A stretch of DNA of 54,889 nucleotides from Clostridia bacterium (lineage in GTDB: Bacteria > Bacillota > Clostridia > Oscillospirales > CAG-272): contig JAFUNJ010000003.1 in NCBI GenBank assembly GCA_017482355.1, positions 1 through 54,889 of the forward strand, read 5' to 3'. The position numbers were made by a program, and so were the translations under genes. Below the pieces are notes generated by a model. That model was not told the origin of the DNA, did not search any database, and worked only from the letters and a program-made list of their open reading frames with translations. Below are positions 1 to 8,608 of the stretch, one piece after another; position 1 is the first letter of the stretch, and every line of letters begins with the position of its first letter.

Positions 1-311
1 AGAACGTCGTGAGACAGTTCGGTCCCTATCTGTCGTGGGCGTAGGATATTTGAGAGGAGCTGACCTTAGTACGAGAGGACCGGGTCGGACGTACCTCCGG
101 TGCACCGGTTGTTCTGCCAAGGGCATAGCCGGATAGCCGCGTACGGAAGTGATAAACGCTGAAGGCATCTAAGCGTGAAACATGCTTCAAGATTAGATAT
201 CCCACAACTTAAGTTGGTAAGGTCACTTGTAGACTACAAGTTTGATAGGTCGGAGGTGTACGCACAGTAATGTGTTTAGCTGACCGATACTAATTGACCG
301 AGGGCTTGAAC
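1..311 (+). rRNA. 23S ribosomal RNA, 3' end (partial)
   Basis: The window opens inside a 23S rRNA gene. The sarcin-ricin loop is readable at about 67-83 (core AGTACGAGAGGACC), and the last conserved segment, ending GACCGAGGGCTTGAACTT, runs out at about 311. Only the last few hundred bases of the gene are present. The exact 3' end is estimated from the usual conserved terminus. No 5S rRNA follows; a terminator comes about 70 bases later. Confidence 0.95.
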
Positions 312-382
312 TTCTATTAAGTTCAAACTACTTGAGTTTCAGTTCCGTTTCGCTTTCCATATTCGGTTGTGAATGAGCATTT

Positions 383-414
383 AACCTCACCAAACGGTGA
401 GGTTTTTTCTTTTC
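383..414 (+). terminator. Intrinsic terminator of the rRNA operon
   Basis: Nine-base-pair stem AACCTCACC / GGTGAGGTT with loop AAAC, followed by a T-rich tail. It lies downstream of the 23S gene and just before the promoter of the next gene, so it most likely ends the rRNA transcript. Confidence 0.9.
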
Positions 415-417
415 CTA

Positions 418-446
418 TGGACTTTTTTCGGCATCTGTTATATAAT
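418..446 (+). promoter_or_regulatory. SigA-type promoter for the gene at 476
   Basis: TGGACT (418-423), 17-bp spacer, TATAAT (441-446). The expected transcription start near 453 lies after the ATG at 449, so that codon cannot be the start. This supports the ATG at 476. Confidence 0.6.
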
Positions 447-475
447 TAATGAAGATCAATGCTGAAGGAGGGTAT

Positions 476-1087
476 ATGTTCGGATTATTTTCAAAGAAAA
501 ACTTACTAAAGACCGATTCAAACGTAGATCAAAAGAATTTTCTGTTTGAGCGTCTCGACGAAGATCTTGGTCGGACGGAGAGCACCGACGATCCTCACAG
601 CTTTTTTCTCTGCTACAAGGATGCGGTTGACGCTTGCGCAGAGCTGCTTTCTCTCAGATTAGGCGATGAGATCGATAACCAAATCCTCAAGACCCTGCAT
701 TATCTGTTCGGCAATAAAACCGAGATAACGAACAAATTTCTCGAGCGTTCAAGCTCAAGCGGCAGATTGTCTTACGATACTGACGCTATAATAGAGCATA
801 AAAACGACATGACAGCTGATAGCTATGATTATTTCCTTTCACTTACGGGTCTGGATGAGCTTTTCTACACCTACTGTACGGTTACGTTTGGCGGCACTCA
901 CACATACGACTACATCTGCGAAATTCCCAATATTTCCGTAGGCGACGATGTTATAGTTCCTGTTGGTGAAGAAGAAACGGAAAAGCTAGCGAAGGTAACG
1001 GCAATCAGTGAATACCGTTACGACGAGGTCCCTTATCCCGTTTCTAAAACTAAAAGAATCATTGCAAAATACGGCTGCGGACTGTAA
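476..1087 (+). CDS. Hypothetical protein with C-terminal beta module
   Basis: A 203-residue soluble protein that I do not recognise as a named family. The start at 476 is chosen because GGAGGG lies five to nine bases upstream, whereas the in-frame ATG at 449 has no ribosome binding site and overlaps the likely transcription start. The first ~145 residues are acidic with no clear motif. The C-terminal ~50 residues (from about NISVGDDVIVPVG to the end, with a PYPVSKTKRI run) resemble a short beta-rich module common at the end of uncharacterised Firmicutes proteins and loosely recall the N-terminus of PriA. No signal peptide or membrane segment is seen. It is followed four bases later by ylmH, so the two may be co-transcribed. 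Confidence 0.7.
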   Translation: MFGLFSKKNLLKTDSNVDQKNFLFERLDEDLGRTESTDDPHSFFLCYKDAVDACAELLSLRLGDEIDNQILKTLHYLFGNKTEITNKFLERSSSSGRLSYDTDAIIEHKNDMTADSYDYFLSLTGLDELFYTYCTVTFGGTHTYDYICEIPNISVGDDVIVPVGEEETEKLAKVTAISEYRYDEVPYPVSKTKRIIAKYGCGL

Positions 1088-1091
1088 AACT

Positions 1092-1901
1092 ATGAATAAA
1101 ACAGAGATCATAAACAAAATTTCATCCAATCCCGAGCAGAGGATCCTGCTCAGCCACATTTTCGACCTTTGCGAGCGTCGGAACGGCAGAAACGTGATAA
1201 CTGCGAGTGACTTTATGTCGGAGCCGGACGCGTATTTGGCTGAAATTCTTATAAATACTGTTAAAGCCGATAACTACGTATTTTTTGGCGGATACGCTGA
1301 TGCGGAGCGAAAATGCGTCGTTTTTCTGCCCGATTATTATACAGAGGACGATATAAGTGACGAGCCGTCGCTCTGCGATGTTAGCTATATTGAGGCATCT
1401 GTCGACAAATTCAACGAAAAATCGGCGAGCTTTTCGCATCGTGATGTCCTCGGCTCGCTTATGGGGCTTGGAATAGAGCGTCATCTTATCGGCGATATTG
1501 TAGCGGATGGCGGACGTGCGGTCTTTGCGGTTAAGAGCAAGATCGTGCCGTTTATAACAGAGAATCTTATCAAGATCAGTCGATACCCCGTTACTATAAC
1601 GGTCTATGATAAATACGAAATGTCCCCAAAGCAGGACTACGTTTCGGATTCCGATACAGTCGCATCAATGCGCCTTGACGCAGTAATTTCAAGTGTTTTT
1701 TTGGTGTCGAGAAATTCCGCCTGCGACGCGATAAACGGTGGACTTATCAGTGTGAACGGAATTGCCGTAATGAAGCCCGACCGAACGGTAAACGAGGGCG
1801 ACAAGCTGTCGCTTCGCGGAAAGGGCAAGGCGATAATTGATTCCGTCGGCGGATTTTCGAAGAAAGGAAGAATCAGGTTCTCCTACCGCAAATATAAATA
1901 A
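1092..1901 (+). CDS. ylmH: YlmH-type S4-domain RNA-binding protein
   Basis: 269 residues. The C-terminal ~75 residues form an S4 RNA-binding domain: MRLDAVISSVFLVSRNSACD, then GLISVNGIAVMKPDRTVNEGD, the usual S4 pattern. The N-terminal two thirds match the YlmH layout, with an internal region around GSLMGLGIERHLIGDIV typical of the family. YlmH homologues bind ribosomes and have been linked to rescue of stalled 50S-peptidyl-tRNA complexes and, by gene location in other Firmicutes, to division genes. Here the division cluster (sepF, divIVA) is not next to it. The start at 1092 is four bases past the upstream stop; the upstream in-frame ATG at 1008 would lie inside the previous gene. The Shine-Dalgarno is weak, which suggests coupling to the upstream gene. 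Confidence 0.85.
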   Translation: MNKTEIINKISSNPEQRILLSHIFDLCERRNGRNVITASDFMSEPDAYLAEILINTVKADNYVFFGGYADAERKCVVFLPDYYTEDDISDEPSLCDVSYIEASVDKFNEKSASFSHRDVLGSLMGLGIERHLIGDIVADGGRAVFAVKSKIVPFITENLIKISRYPVTITVYDKYEMSPKQDYVSDSDTVASMRLDAVISSVFLVSRNSACDAINGGLISVNGIAVMKPDRTVNEGDKLSLRGKGKAIIDSVGGFSKKGRIRFSYRKYK

Positions 1902-1902
1902 A

Positions 1903-3090
1903 ATGTACTCATTAATGCTTTCAATAATATATCTTGCCTTCATGAGTCTCGGTCTGCCCGATGCGCTTCTCGGCTCGGCTTGGCCGATAATGAGGCAGGA
2001 TCTAGGCGTACCGCTGTCGTATATGGGAATAATATATATGATAGTGTGCGGCGGAACGATAATATCAAGCTTGCTTTCAGACAGAATACTGCGCAGATTC
2101 AGCACAGGCATTGTCACTGCAGTATCTGTCGGAATGACGATGCTTGCGCTTTTCGGCTTTTCTGTCGCGGGAAATTTCTATTTAATTTGCCTTATCGCGA
2201 TTCCTTACGGACTCGGCGCAGGCGCGGTTGACGCGGCGCTGAACAATTACGTCGCGCTCCACTATTCGTCGAAGCACATGAGCTGGCTTCACGCCTCATG
2301 GGGCGTAGGTGTTACGATAAGTCCGTATATTATGAGCTACTCTCTCGGCACGAAATACGGCTGGGAGGGCGGATATTTCAGTGCCGGCGTGATTCAGCTC
2401 GTTCTTACCGCATTCCTTTTTGCCGTTCTGCCGGTATGGAAAAAAGCGGCGACAAAACGAGGGGAAGAAGAGGTAAAACCGAAGGTTCTGAGCGTCCGTC
2501 AGGCGCTTAAATTCAAGGGCTTTCCGCTTATGCTCGTCTCGTTTTTCTGCTATTGCGCGCTTGAACAGACCGCGATAATTTGGGCGACGAGCTACCTGAA
2601 CGGAAGCCGCGGAGTCGATCCGAAAACCGCCGCGTCGTTCGGCTCGATGTTCTGCATCGGAATCACGGTCGGACGAATTCTTCTCGGCTTTATAGCTGAC
2701 CGCCTCGGCGACAGATTCATGATAAGAGCCGGTTGTGCGGTAACGCTTTTAGGCATATTGCTCGTCTGGCTTCCGGTAAACAGTCCGTTGCCTGCACTCA
2801 TTGGTCTCATCGTTATCGGATTCGGAAATTCGCCGATATATCCGTGTATAATCCATTTGACCCCCGATAGCTTCGGGCGTGAGAACTCACAGTCGCTCGT
2901 GGGCAAGCAGATGGCGATGGCATACTTCGGAAACACTCTTATGCCGCCGCTTTTCGGCGTGCTTGCGCAGTTTACAAGCTTGTCGCTCTATCCGATATAC
3001 CTCGCGGTTTTCGGTGTTATAATGCTTGTCAGCTTTGAAGCGATGGTAAAAAAGGTCGATGCGGCGAAATCAGAAGCAAAAACCGAGTAA
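1903..3090 (+). CDS. Major facilitator superfamily transporter
   Basis: 395 residues with about twelve hydrophobic segments and the MFS pattern, including a charged cytoplasmic loop after TM2 (SDRILRRFS), its counterpart in the second half (ADRLGDRF) and a long central loop rich in Lys and Glu at about residues 185-205. The segment LNNYVALHYSSKHMSWLHAS followed by WGVG is typical of FucP/FHS-like MFS members, so a sugar or small organic solute is a guess only. The ATG at 1903 is one base after the ylmH stop, and TM1 starts immediately. No terminator is seen after it; the rpmE promoter begins 26 bases downstream. Confidence 0.85.
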   Translation: MYSLMLSIIYLAFMSLGLPDALLGSAWPIMRQDLGVPLSYMGIIYMIVCGGTIISSLLSDRILRRFSTGIVTAVSVGMTMLALFGFSVAGNFYLICLIAIPYGLGAGAVDAALNNYVALHYSSKHMSWLHASWGVGVTISPYIMSYSLGTKYGWEGGYFSAGVIQLVLTAFLFAVLPVWKKAATKRGEEEVKPKVLSVRQALKFKGFPLMLVSFFCYCALEQTAIIWATSYLNGSRGVDPKTAASFGSMFCIGITVGRILLGFIADRLGDRFMIRAGCAVTLLGILLVWLPVNSPLPALIGLIVIGFGNSPIYPCIIHLTPDSFGRENSQSLVGKQMAMAYFGNTLMPPLFGVLAQFTSLSLYPIYLAVFGVIMLVSFEAMVKKVDAAKSEAKTE

Positions 3091-3116
3091 AAAGCCAAAA
3101 TTTTTTGAAAAAACTA

Positions 3117-3145
3117 TTGCAATATATAAAAAACTGTGTTATAAT
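3117..3145 (+). promoter_or_regulatory. SigA promoter of rpmE
   Basis: TTGCAA (3117-3122), 17-bp spacer, TATAAT (3140-3145), 39 bases upstream of the rpmE start. Confidence 0.85.
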
Positions 3146-3184
3146 ATCTCGTAATGTAATTATTAAAGGATAAGAGGTGCAATA

Positions 3185-3391
3185 ATGAAAGCAGGAATCC
3201 ATCCCGAATACAAAGAAGTAACCGTAAGATGTGCTTGCGGCGAAGAATTCGTGACCCGCTCCACTAAGGACAGCATCCGCGTTGAAATCTGCTCGAAGTG
3301 CCATCCGTACTTCACCGGTAAGCAGAAGTTCGTAGACGCAGGCGGACGTGTTGACAAGTTCAAGAGACGTCTTGCAGCTTCCGGAAAGTAA
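3185..3391 (+). CDS. rpmE: Ribosomal protein bL31 (zinc-binding form)
   Basis: 68 residues, full length for bL31. Four cysteines (C16, C18, C37, C40; CxC...CxxC) mark the zinc-binding C+ form, which stores zinc in the ribosome and is replaced by a C- paralogue under zinc limitation in bacteria that have one. The conserved HPEY near the N-terminus and [20 protein letters not shown] are diagnostic. AAGGATAAGAGG precedes the ATG. It is a single-gene unit with its own promoter and two downstream hairpins. Confidence 0.97.
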   Translation: MKAGIHPEYKEVTVRCACGEEFVTRSTKDSIRVEICSKCHPYFTGKQKFVDAGGRVDKFKRRLAASGK

Positions 3392-3402
3392 TAGGAACGA
3401 GT

Positions 3403-3461
3403 TATACGGGACAGCTATGTCCCGTATAAGCGGGGACAGGTATCTGTCCCCTTGTTTTTTT
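3403..3461 (+). terminator. Tandem hairpins; second is a terminator
   Basis: Two consecutive perfect hairpins. The first (3403-3428) has arms TATACGGGACA / TGTCCCGTATA. The second (3432-3451) has arms GGGGACAG / CTGTCCCC and is followed by TTGTTTTTTT. The second is a good intrinsic terminator for rpmE. The first has no U-tract and shares the GGGACAG core, so the pair looks like a repeat-derived element. Confidence 0.85.
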
Positions 3462-3481
3462 CTTAAACGGAGGTGAAAAAT

Positions 3482-4774
3482 ATGGAAGTAACCGAAAAGA
3501 TCGAAATAGAAAAAGCTGCGATAGTAGGCATTGTGACCTATGAAAATCCCGCAGAAGAATGTGAAGCATCGCTTGACGAGCTTGAGCGCCTGCTTGATAC
3601 GGCAGGAGGCGAGGTCAAGGTGCGCCTTGTGCAGAATAAAGAAAACCCCGACGTCCGTACCTTCCTCGGAAGCGGTAAGACAAAGGAGCTTCGCGAGCTT
3701 TGTCAAAACGAGGGGATAACTCTTGTCGTCTGCGACTCGGAGCTTTCTCCGTCGCAGATAAGAAATATGGAGGACGTGCTTAATGAGGGTGACAGCGAGC
3801 CGATACGCGTTATCGACCGTTCGATGCTCATTCTCGACATCTTCGCGCTCCACGCAACGAGCGCAGAGGGTAAATTGCAGGTAGAGCTTGCACAGCTCAA
3901 ATATACCGTTCCGCGTCTTATCGGTAAAGGTCTTTCGCTCTCCCGTCAGGGCGGCAGCGGAAGCATTGCGGCAAGAGGCCCGGGTGAAACGAAGCTCGAG
4001 CTTGACCGCCGTCATATAAAGCGCCGTATGCAGGCATTGTCAACTGAACTTGAAGAGCTCGAGCAGCGCCGCGCAACTCAGAGAAAACAGCGTGATCGTT
4101 CGGGAATCTGTAAGGTCGCTATCGTCGGATATACTAATGCGGGAAAGAGCACGCTTCTTAACCGCTTGACCGACGCAGGCATTCTTGCCGAGGATAAGCT
4201 GTTTGCAACGCTTGACCCGACGACGAGAAAATTTGCGCTTCCCGACGGAACCGAGATACTCCTCGTTGACACCGTCGGATTCATAAGAAACCTGCCGCAC
4301 CACCTGATAAAGGCGTTCCGTTCGACGCTCGACGAGGCGGCTTATTCCGATATTATCATAATGATGACCGACGCATCGGATAAGGAAAACCAGGCACAGC
4401 TTGAGGTCACCGAAAAGCTTCTTTCCGACCTTGACGCAGGCGGAAAGCCGACGCTTTGCGTCTTCAATAAATGCGATAAAGAGGGCGAATCTATACCGAA
4501 GCCCCCGACATCGGTGCCGAGCGAAAACGTGTTTTACGTTTCGGCGAAAACGGGGCAGAACGTCGATGCGCTCATTACGCGCTTAAGCGAAATAGTGAAT
4601 GAAAAGACCTCGCGTCTCGTCTTTGAGATTCCGATGTCAAGGCAGGACGAGGTTGCGAAGATGTATCGTTTTGCAAAGGTCGAAAGCATCGATTACGAGG
4701 GCGAAAATACCGTTGTCACAGCAATCTGTGACAGCCGCGCGAAGGGAATGTTTGAAAAGTGGCTGAAGAAGTAA
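3482..4774 (+). CDS. hflX: Ribosome-splitting GTPase HflX
   Basis: 430 residues, the usual HflX length. The N-terminal domain carries the family signature SGSIAARGPGETKLELDRR at about 159-177, then an Arg/Glu-rich coiled coil (about 178-207), then the G domain with G1 GYTNAGKS (216-223), G3 DTVGF (263-267) and NKCD (G4). HflX binds stalled or stressed 70S ribosomes in the cytoplasm and splits them using GTP; it also binds ATP. GGAGGTG ends about six bases before the ATG at 3482; an in-frame GTG at 3473 is part of that Shine-Dalgarno. It overlaps the next gene by 16 bases. Confidence 0.95.
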   Translation: MEVTEKIEIEKAAIVGIVTYENPAEECEASLDELERLLDTAGGEVKVRLVQNKENPDVRTFLGSGKTKELRELCQNEGITLVVCDSELSPSQIRNMEDVLNEGDSEPIRVIDRSMLILDIFALHATSAEGKLQVELAQLKYTVPRLIGKGLSLSRQGGSGSIAARGPGETKLELDRRHIKRRMQALSTELEELEQRRATQRKQRDRSGICKVAIVGYTNAGKSTLLNRLTDAGILAEDKLFATLDPTTRKFALPDGTEILLVDTVGFIRNLPHHLIKAFRSTLDEAAYSDIIIMMTDASDKENQAQLEVTEKLLSDLDAGGKPTLCVFNKCDKEGESIPKPPTSVPSENVFYVSAKTGQNVDALITRLSEIVNEKTSRLVFEIPMSRQDEVAKMYRFAKVESIDYEGENTVVTAICDSRAKGMFEKWLKK

Positions 4775-5382
4775 GAATAACCCTCGAAAAGTACGGCGAA
4801 GCGGAATTTACCGAGAAAAAATCGGTCTTTTACGGCTACGCGTCCCCGGTAAAGGACGAGGAAGAGGCGATCGAATTTATCAATACGATAAAGAAGAAGC
4901 ACGGTGACGCGCGCCATAACGTCTACGCGTATATGGTCGGGCAGAATATCGCGCGTTATTCCGACGCAGGCGAGCCGCAGGGAACTGCGGGAATACCTGT
5001 GCTTGACGTGATACGCAAAAGCGGATTTACAGATGCGGTCATCGTCGTTGCGCGTTATTTCGGCGGCATACTCCTCGGCGCGGGTGGGCTTGTAAGAGCA
5101 TATTCAACGGCGGCGAAAATGGCGGTAGACGAGGCAAAGATAGTGACCTACAGCACCTATCGTCAGTTTGACCTTCTGCTGAATTATACCGACCACGGAA
5201 AAATAACGATGCTTTTATCTAATGCCGATCCTATAAACGACGGCATAGATTACGCAGAAAACGTAAAGCTCTCGCTCGCATTGCCGATAGACAAATTCGA
5301 CGATTTCAAGGAAAAAGTCCTTGAGATCACGGCAGGAAGAGCAGTTTTTGTCGATAACGGAACACGTTTTGATAAACAGTAA
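4759..5382 (+). CDS. YigZ/IMPACT (UPF0029) family protein
   Basis: 207 residues, full length for the bacterial YigZ family. The N-terminal IMPACT fold has the conserved HNVYAYMVG and SDAGEPQGTAGIPVLDVI segments, then VVARYFGGILLGAGGLVRAY, which is the diagnostic motif. The C-terminal ~70 residues form the second alpha/beta domain. The bacterial function is unsettled; the eukaryotic relative IMPACT regulates GCN2 in translation control, which fits co-transcription with hflX but is not proof. GTG start at 4759, inside the end of hflX, implying translational coupling. A terminator follows. Confidence 0.9.
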   Translation: MAEEVRITLEKYGEAEFTEKKSVFYGYASPVKDEEEAIEFINTIKKKHGDARHNVYAYMVGQNIARYSDAGEPQGTAGIPVLDVIRKSGFTDAVIVVARYFGGILLGAGGLVRAYSTAAKMAVDEAKIVTYSTYRQFDLLLNYTDHGKITMLLSNADPINDGIDYAENVKLSLALPIDKFDDFKEKVLEITAGRAVFVDNGTRFDKQ

Positions 5383-5388
5383 AAACGA

Positions 5389-5417
5389 GAGAACGCGGAA
5401 CGCGTTCTCCTGTTTTT
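5389..5417 (+). terminator. Intrinsic terminator after the hflX operon
   Basis: Stem GAGAACGCG / CGCGTTCTC with a 3-base loop (5389-5409), then CTGTTTTTC. Confidence 0.88.
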
Positions 5418-5503
5418 CGACATAAAAAAGAGGAGTTTTTGCGTTTTTTGCGTATATTATATATACTATTAGCAATGATGAATCTATTTACGGAGGTTTA
5501 GCA

Positions 5504-6490
5504 ATGACCGTTACCGAAATGATCAATGAAAGAGAAAAATCGGCTCTTTCGGAATTTGCATTTTTGTCCGCGAATTCGAAGGGCAGAGAATATCCTATAA
5601 ATCCGTGTGATCTGCGCGGAGAATTTCAGCGTGACCGTGATAGGATAATACACAGTAAGGCGTTCCGCCGACTGATGCATAAGACGCAGGTTTTCCTCTC
5701 GCCCGAGGCGGATCATTACCGCACCCGTCTTACTCATACTCTTGAAGTAAGCCAGGTCGCAAGAAGTATTGCAAGAGCGCTTCGTCTTAACGAGGATCTC
5801 GCTGAAGCGATAGCCCTCGGTCACGACCTCGGACATACGCCGTTCGGACACGCAGGCGAGCGAGTGCTCCGCCGTTGCTACGATCCGTCGTTCGCTCATT
5901 ACGAGCAGAGCATAAGAGTCGTCGAGAAGCTTGAAAAGCTGAACCTTACGTGGGAGGTGCGCGACGGAATTTTGCACCATACGAAGGGCGGCGCGTCCAC
6001 CCTTGAAGGACAGCTGATACTCGAAGCGGATCATATCGCATACATAAACCACGATATAGACGACGCCTGCCGCGCAGGAGTGCTTCGTTACTCCGATATT
6101 CCGAGCGATATAATCGAAACTCTCGGATATACGCACGGCGAGCGTATAAATACGATGGCGCTCAGTATTATCAGAGCAAGCGAGGGACGCCCCGTTATCG
6201 AAATGGAGCCGAAGATCCGCGAGGCGACTGACCGCCTGCACGAATTTCTGTACGAAAATGTCTACCGCAACCCGATCGCGAAGGGCGAGGAGGGCAAGGC
6301 GGAGGAGCTGCTTGAAAAGCTCTACGACTACTTTATAAGCCATCCCGAAGAGATGCCCGACGAGCATAGAAATACGGCGGAAAGAGAGGGCGTATCCCGC
6401 GCGGTCTGCGACCATATCTCCTGTATGACCGATAGATATGCTCTGAATCTTTATAAAAAGCTGTTCTTGCCCGATCCCTGGAGGGGATGA
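5504..6490 (+). CDS. dgt: dGTP triphosphohydrolase-like HD protein
   Basis: 328 residues. An HD-domain phosphohydrolase of the dNTPase family, with the opening RDRIIHSKAFRRLMHKTQVF, then RTRLTHTLEVSQVARSIAR (first metal His) and LGHDLGHTPFGHAGE (the HD pair plus the catalytic His). A later His-Asp pair, ADHIAYINHDIDD, completes the site. The family hydrolyses dNTPs to deoxynucleoside and tripolyphosphate, controlling dNTP pools. The length and the short C-terminus match the type-2 dGTPase-like group often found just upstream of dnaG, as here. GGAGG precedes the ATG. The protein ends shortly before a repeat-filled gap. Confidence 0.93.
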   Translation: MTVTEMINEREKSALSEFAFLSANSKGREYPINPCDLRGEFQRDRDRIIHSKAFRRLMHKTQVFLSPEADHYRTRLTHTLEVSQVARSIARALRLNEDLAEAIALGHDLGHTPFGHAGERVLRRCYDPSFAHYEQSIRVVEKLEKLNLTWEVRDGILHHTKGGASTLEGQLILEADHIAYINHDIDDACRAGVLRYSDIPSDIIETLGYTHGERINTMALSIIRASEGRPVIEMEPKIREATDRLHEFLYENVYRNPIAKGEEGKAEELLEKLYDYFISHPEEMPDEHRNTAEREGVSRAVCDHISCMTDRYALNLYKKLFLPDPWRG

Positions 6491-6850
6491 TAGTGAATCA
6501 ATCGCATCCGCGAGATCCAAACGGCTTTTCCGTTTGCCCTATGGGTTTCGACTTCGTCCGCCCGCTGTCATTAATCCCGCCGAGATTCCGTCTCGTTTCA
6601 GGCGAACCCCAAACGCTCATTTCATTCGCATTTGGGAACCCCGCGCACTCGACGCGGCTGCGCCGTTCGACTACGCGTCGCCGTCATCCTGAGTGAAGCG
6701 TAGCGGAATCGAATGGGTCTGGCGACGCTACGCTCAGAATGACACGGCGGGATGCAGTCGAACCGCAAAGCGGCGATTCTCAAAATCGGAATCTCGGGCG
6801 GACTACGCTCAAGATGACCGCGGATTTTCTGTTGTATAAACATAAACTGA
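6491..6850. repeat. Intergenic repeat block between dgt and dnaG
   Basis: About 360 bases with no believable gene. Three modules can be seen. First, a CCAAACGGCTTTTCCGTTTG hairpin region near 6517. Second, a 40-base module at 6603-6643 of the form GAACCCCAAA...TTTGGGAACCCC with CTCATTTCATTCGC in the centre; the same module occurs at 35388-35428 and 13156-13295. Third, a long imperfect inverted repeat at about 6680-6746, CGTCATCCTGAGTG...AGCGTAGCG against CGCTACGCTCAGAATGACACG, the kind that yields spurious 'CHSERS' peptides when translated. The right end (GGAATCTCGGGCGGACTACG, about 6789-6810) matches 35488-35512. Likely non-autonomous mobile or REP-like DNA. Confidence 0.75.
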
Positions 6851-6866
6851 CATAAGGAGGGAAAGT

Positions 6867-8594
6867 ATGATATCGCCTCAGATCATCGAAGAAATCAAAT
6901 ACCGAAACGATATTGAAGAAGTAATATCACAGCACGTTTCCCTCAAAAGAGCGGGAAACAATCTGAATGGTCTTTGCCCGTTCCATAGCGAAAAAACCCC
7001 GTCGTTCACGGTCTTTACGGGAACGAAATCCTTTTACTGCTTCGGTTGCGGTGCGGGAGGAGACGTGATCTCATTCGTAATGAGAACAGAGAACCTGACG
7101 TACGTTGACGCGCTTCGCGCCTTGGCAAAGCGTTCGGGAATCGAAATTCCCGAGGACGAAAAGGCACAGCAAACGGGCGTACGCCGCGAGCGAATAATCG
7201 AAATGAATAAGGACGCGGCGCGCTTCTTCCACGAGTGCCTGAAGAAAAGTAAGGAAGCGCAGGAATACGTCGCAAAACGAAATCTCTCTACCGCGCTTAT
7301 CAAGCATTTCGGCATCGGATATGCTCCGAACGACTTTGAAGCGCTTGCAAAGCATCTGCGAAGTAAGGGCTATACGCAGGAGGAAATGAAAGAGGGCTTC
7401 CTCTGCTCGATAAGTAAGAAAAACGGCAGATCCTACGACATTTTCCGAAACAGAATAATGTTCCCGATAATAGATGTCAGGGGCGACATAATCGCCTTCG
7501 GCGGTCGAACCTTGAGTAACGATAAATCGGAAGCAAAATATATAAATACGAACGATACGCCCATCTTTAACAAAAGGCGAAATCTGTTCGCGCTTAATTA
7601 CGCGAAAAACTCCTGCTCCGACCAGATGATACTCTGCGAGGGATATATGGATGTCATAAGCTTGCACGGTGCCGGCTTTACGAATGCAGTCGCATCCTGC
7701 GGAACGGCATTCACGCCCGACCAGGCACGGCTTATGAAAAAATACACGAAAAGCGCGATAATCTGCTTTGACGCAGACGAAGCCGGTCAGCGTAATGCCG
7801 ATAAGGTCTTCAAGCTGCTCTCCGAGGTCGGTCTTGAAGCTAAGCTTTTGAAGGTCGAAAACGCAAAGGACCCTGATGAGTTCATCGGAAAATTCGGAAA
7901 AGAAGCGTTCACTCGGCTTCTTAACAGAAGCCGAAGCCGCTTCGATTTCAAGTTCTCGTCAATAATCGCAAAATACAATATTAACGACGTAAATGACAAG
8001 GTGAAAGCTGCATCCGAGCTTTCCGACTTGCTTGCAAGCGGTTGGAGCGAGGTCGAGCGCGATGTCTACTCGCGACAGGTCGCAAAGCACCTTGATATAT
8101 CGCTTGAAAGCTTCAAGGCGGATATCAAGCGTAAGATGTCGAAAAATGAAAAAGCAGAGAAAAAAGACTTCGGAAGAAGTGTAATGATGTCGACTGAGGG
8201 ATACGGAGACCGTATAAACCCCGATCGGCTTCTGAATCAGGGTGCGGCGGGAGCCGAGGACGCGATCATCGGAATACTCGCAACCTACCCCGAGCTTATC
8301 CCGAAAGCAAAGGATAAGTCGGGACTTACGGAAGACGATTTCGTTACCGATTTCAACCGTCGGGTGTACAAAAAAATGACGGAGCTCGGAAGCGGATTCG
8401 ATATAGGGCTTATCGGCGACGATTTCAGCCAGGAGGAAATATCGCGTATCGTCCGCAATTCCGTGTCGCGCCAGTCGCTGACCGATAACGGAGAAAAGGT
8501 GCTCAGCGAATGTATTGCTCGGCTCAAGGCGTTAAAGAAAAAGGAAAATCAATCGCTTGAAGATCTCATCGCAAGCAAACGAAACAAAATATAA
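6867..8594 (+). CDS. dnaG: DNA primase DnaG
   Basis: 575 residues, normal length. N-terminal CHC2 zinc finger: C37, H40, C58, C61 ([12 protein letters not shown] ... YCFGC). The catalytic TOPRIM core includes [15 protein letters not shown] (acidic Glu) and [11 protein letters not shown]. The C-terminal helicase-binding domain follows a basic/charged linker. DnaG makes RNA primers at the replication fork with the DnaB-type helicase. AAGGAGGGAAAGT precedes the ATG. It sits 14 bases upstream of rpoD, the conserved macromolecular synthesis arrangement; rpsU, the third member in some bacteria, is instead at 38101. Confidence 0.98.
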   Translation: MISPQIIEEIKYRNDIEEVISQHVSLKRAGNNLNGLCPFHSEKTPSFTVFTGTKSFYCFGCGAGGDVISFVMRTENLTYVDALRALAKRSGIEIPEDEKAQQTGVRRERIIEMNKDAARFFHECLKKSKEAQEYVAKRNLSTALIKHFGIGYAPNDFEALAKHLRSKGYTQEEMKEGFLCSISKKNGRSYDIFRNRIMFPIIDVRGDIIAFGGRTLSNDKSEAKYINTNDTPIFNKRRNLFALNYAKNSCSDQMILCEGYMDVISLHGAGFTNAVASCGTAFTPDQARLMKKYTKSAIICFDADEAGQRNADKVFKLLSEVGLEAKLLKVENAKDPDEFIGKFGKEAFTRLLNRSRSRFDFKFSSIIAKYNINDVNDKVKAASELSDLLASGWSEVERDVYSRQVAKHLDISLESFKADIKRKMSKNEKAEKKDFGRSVMMSTEGYGDRINPDRLLNQGAAGAEDAIIGILATYPELIPKAKDKSGLTEDDFVTDFNRRVYKKMTELGSGFDIGLIGDDFSQEEISRIVRNSVSRQSLTDNGEKVLSECIARLKALKKKENQSLEDLIASKRNKI

Positions 8595-8608
8595 ACGAGG
8601 GTGAAAAA

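Noticed and set aside
449-475. ATG at 449 as start of the first gene
   Set aside because: It lies before the expected transcription start and lacks a ribosome binding site, whereas GGAGGG precedes the ATG at 476.
3403-3428. First hairpin after rpmE as a separate terminator
   Set aside because: No T-run follows; the second hairpin (3432-3461) is the likely terminator.
5498-6520. 340-aa minus-strand frame opposite dgt
   Set aside because: It is antisense to a clear dGTPase gene; long antisense frames are common here because of the codon use (few TTA/CTA codons).
6622-6843. Minus-strand 73-aa frame with a CHSERSVARPIRFRYASLRM-type peptide
   Set aside because: This type of peptide is a known artefact of translating intergenic palindromic repeats; there is no ribosome binding site or conserved domain.
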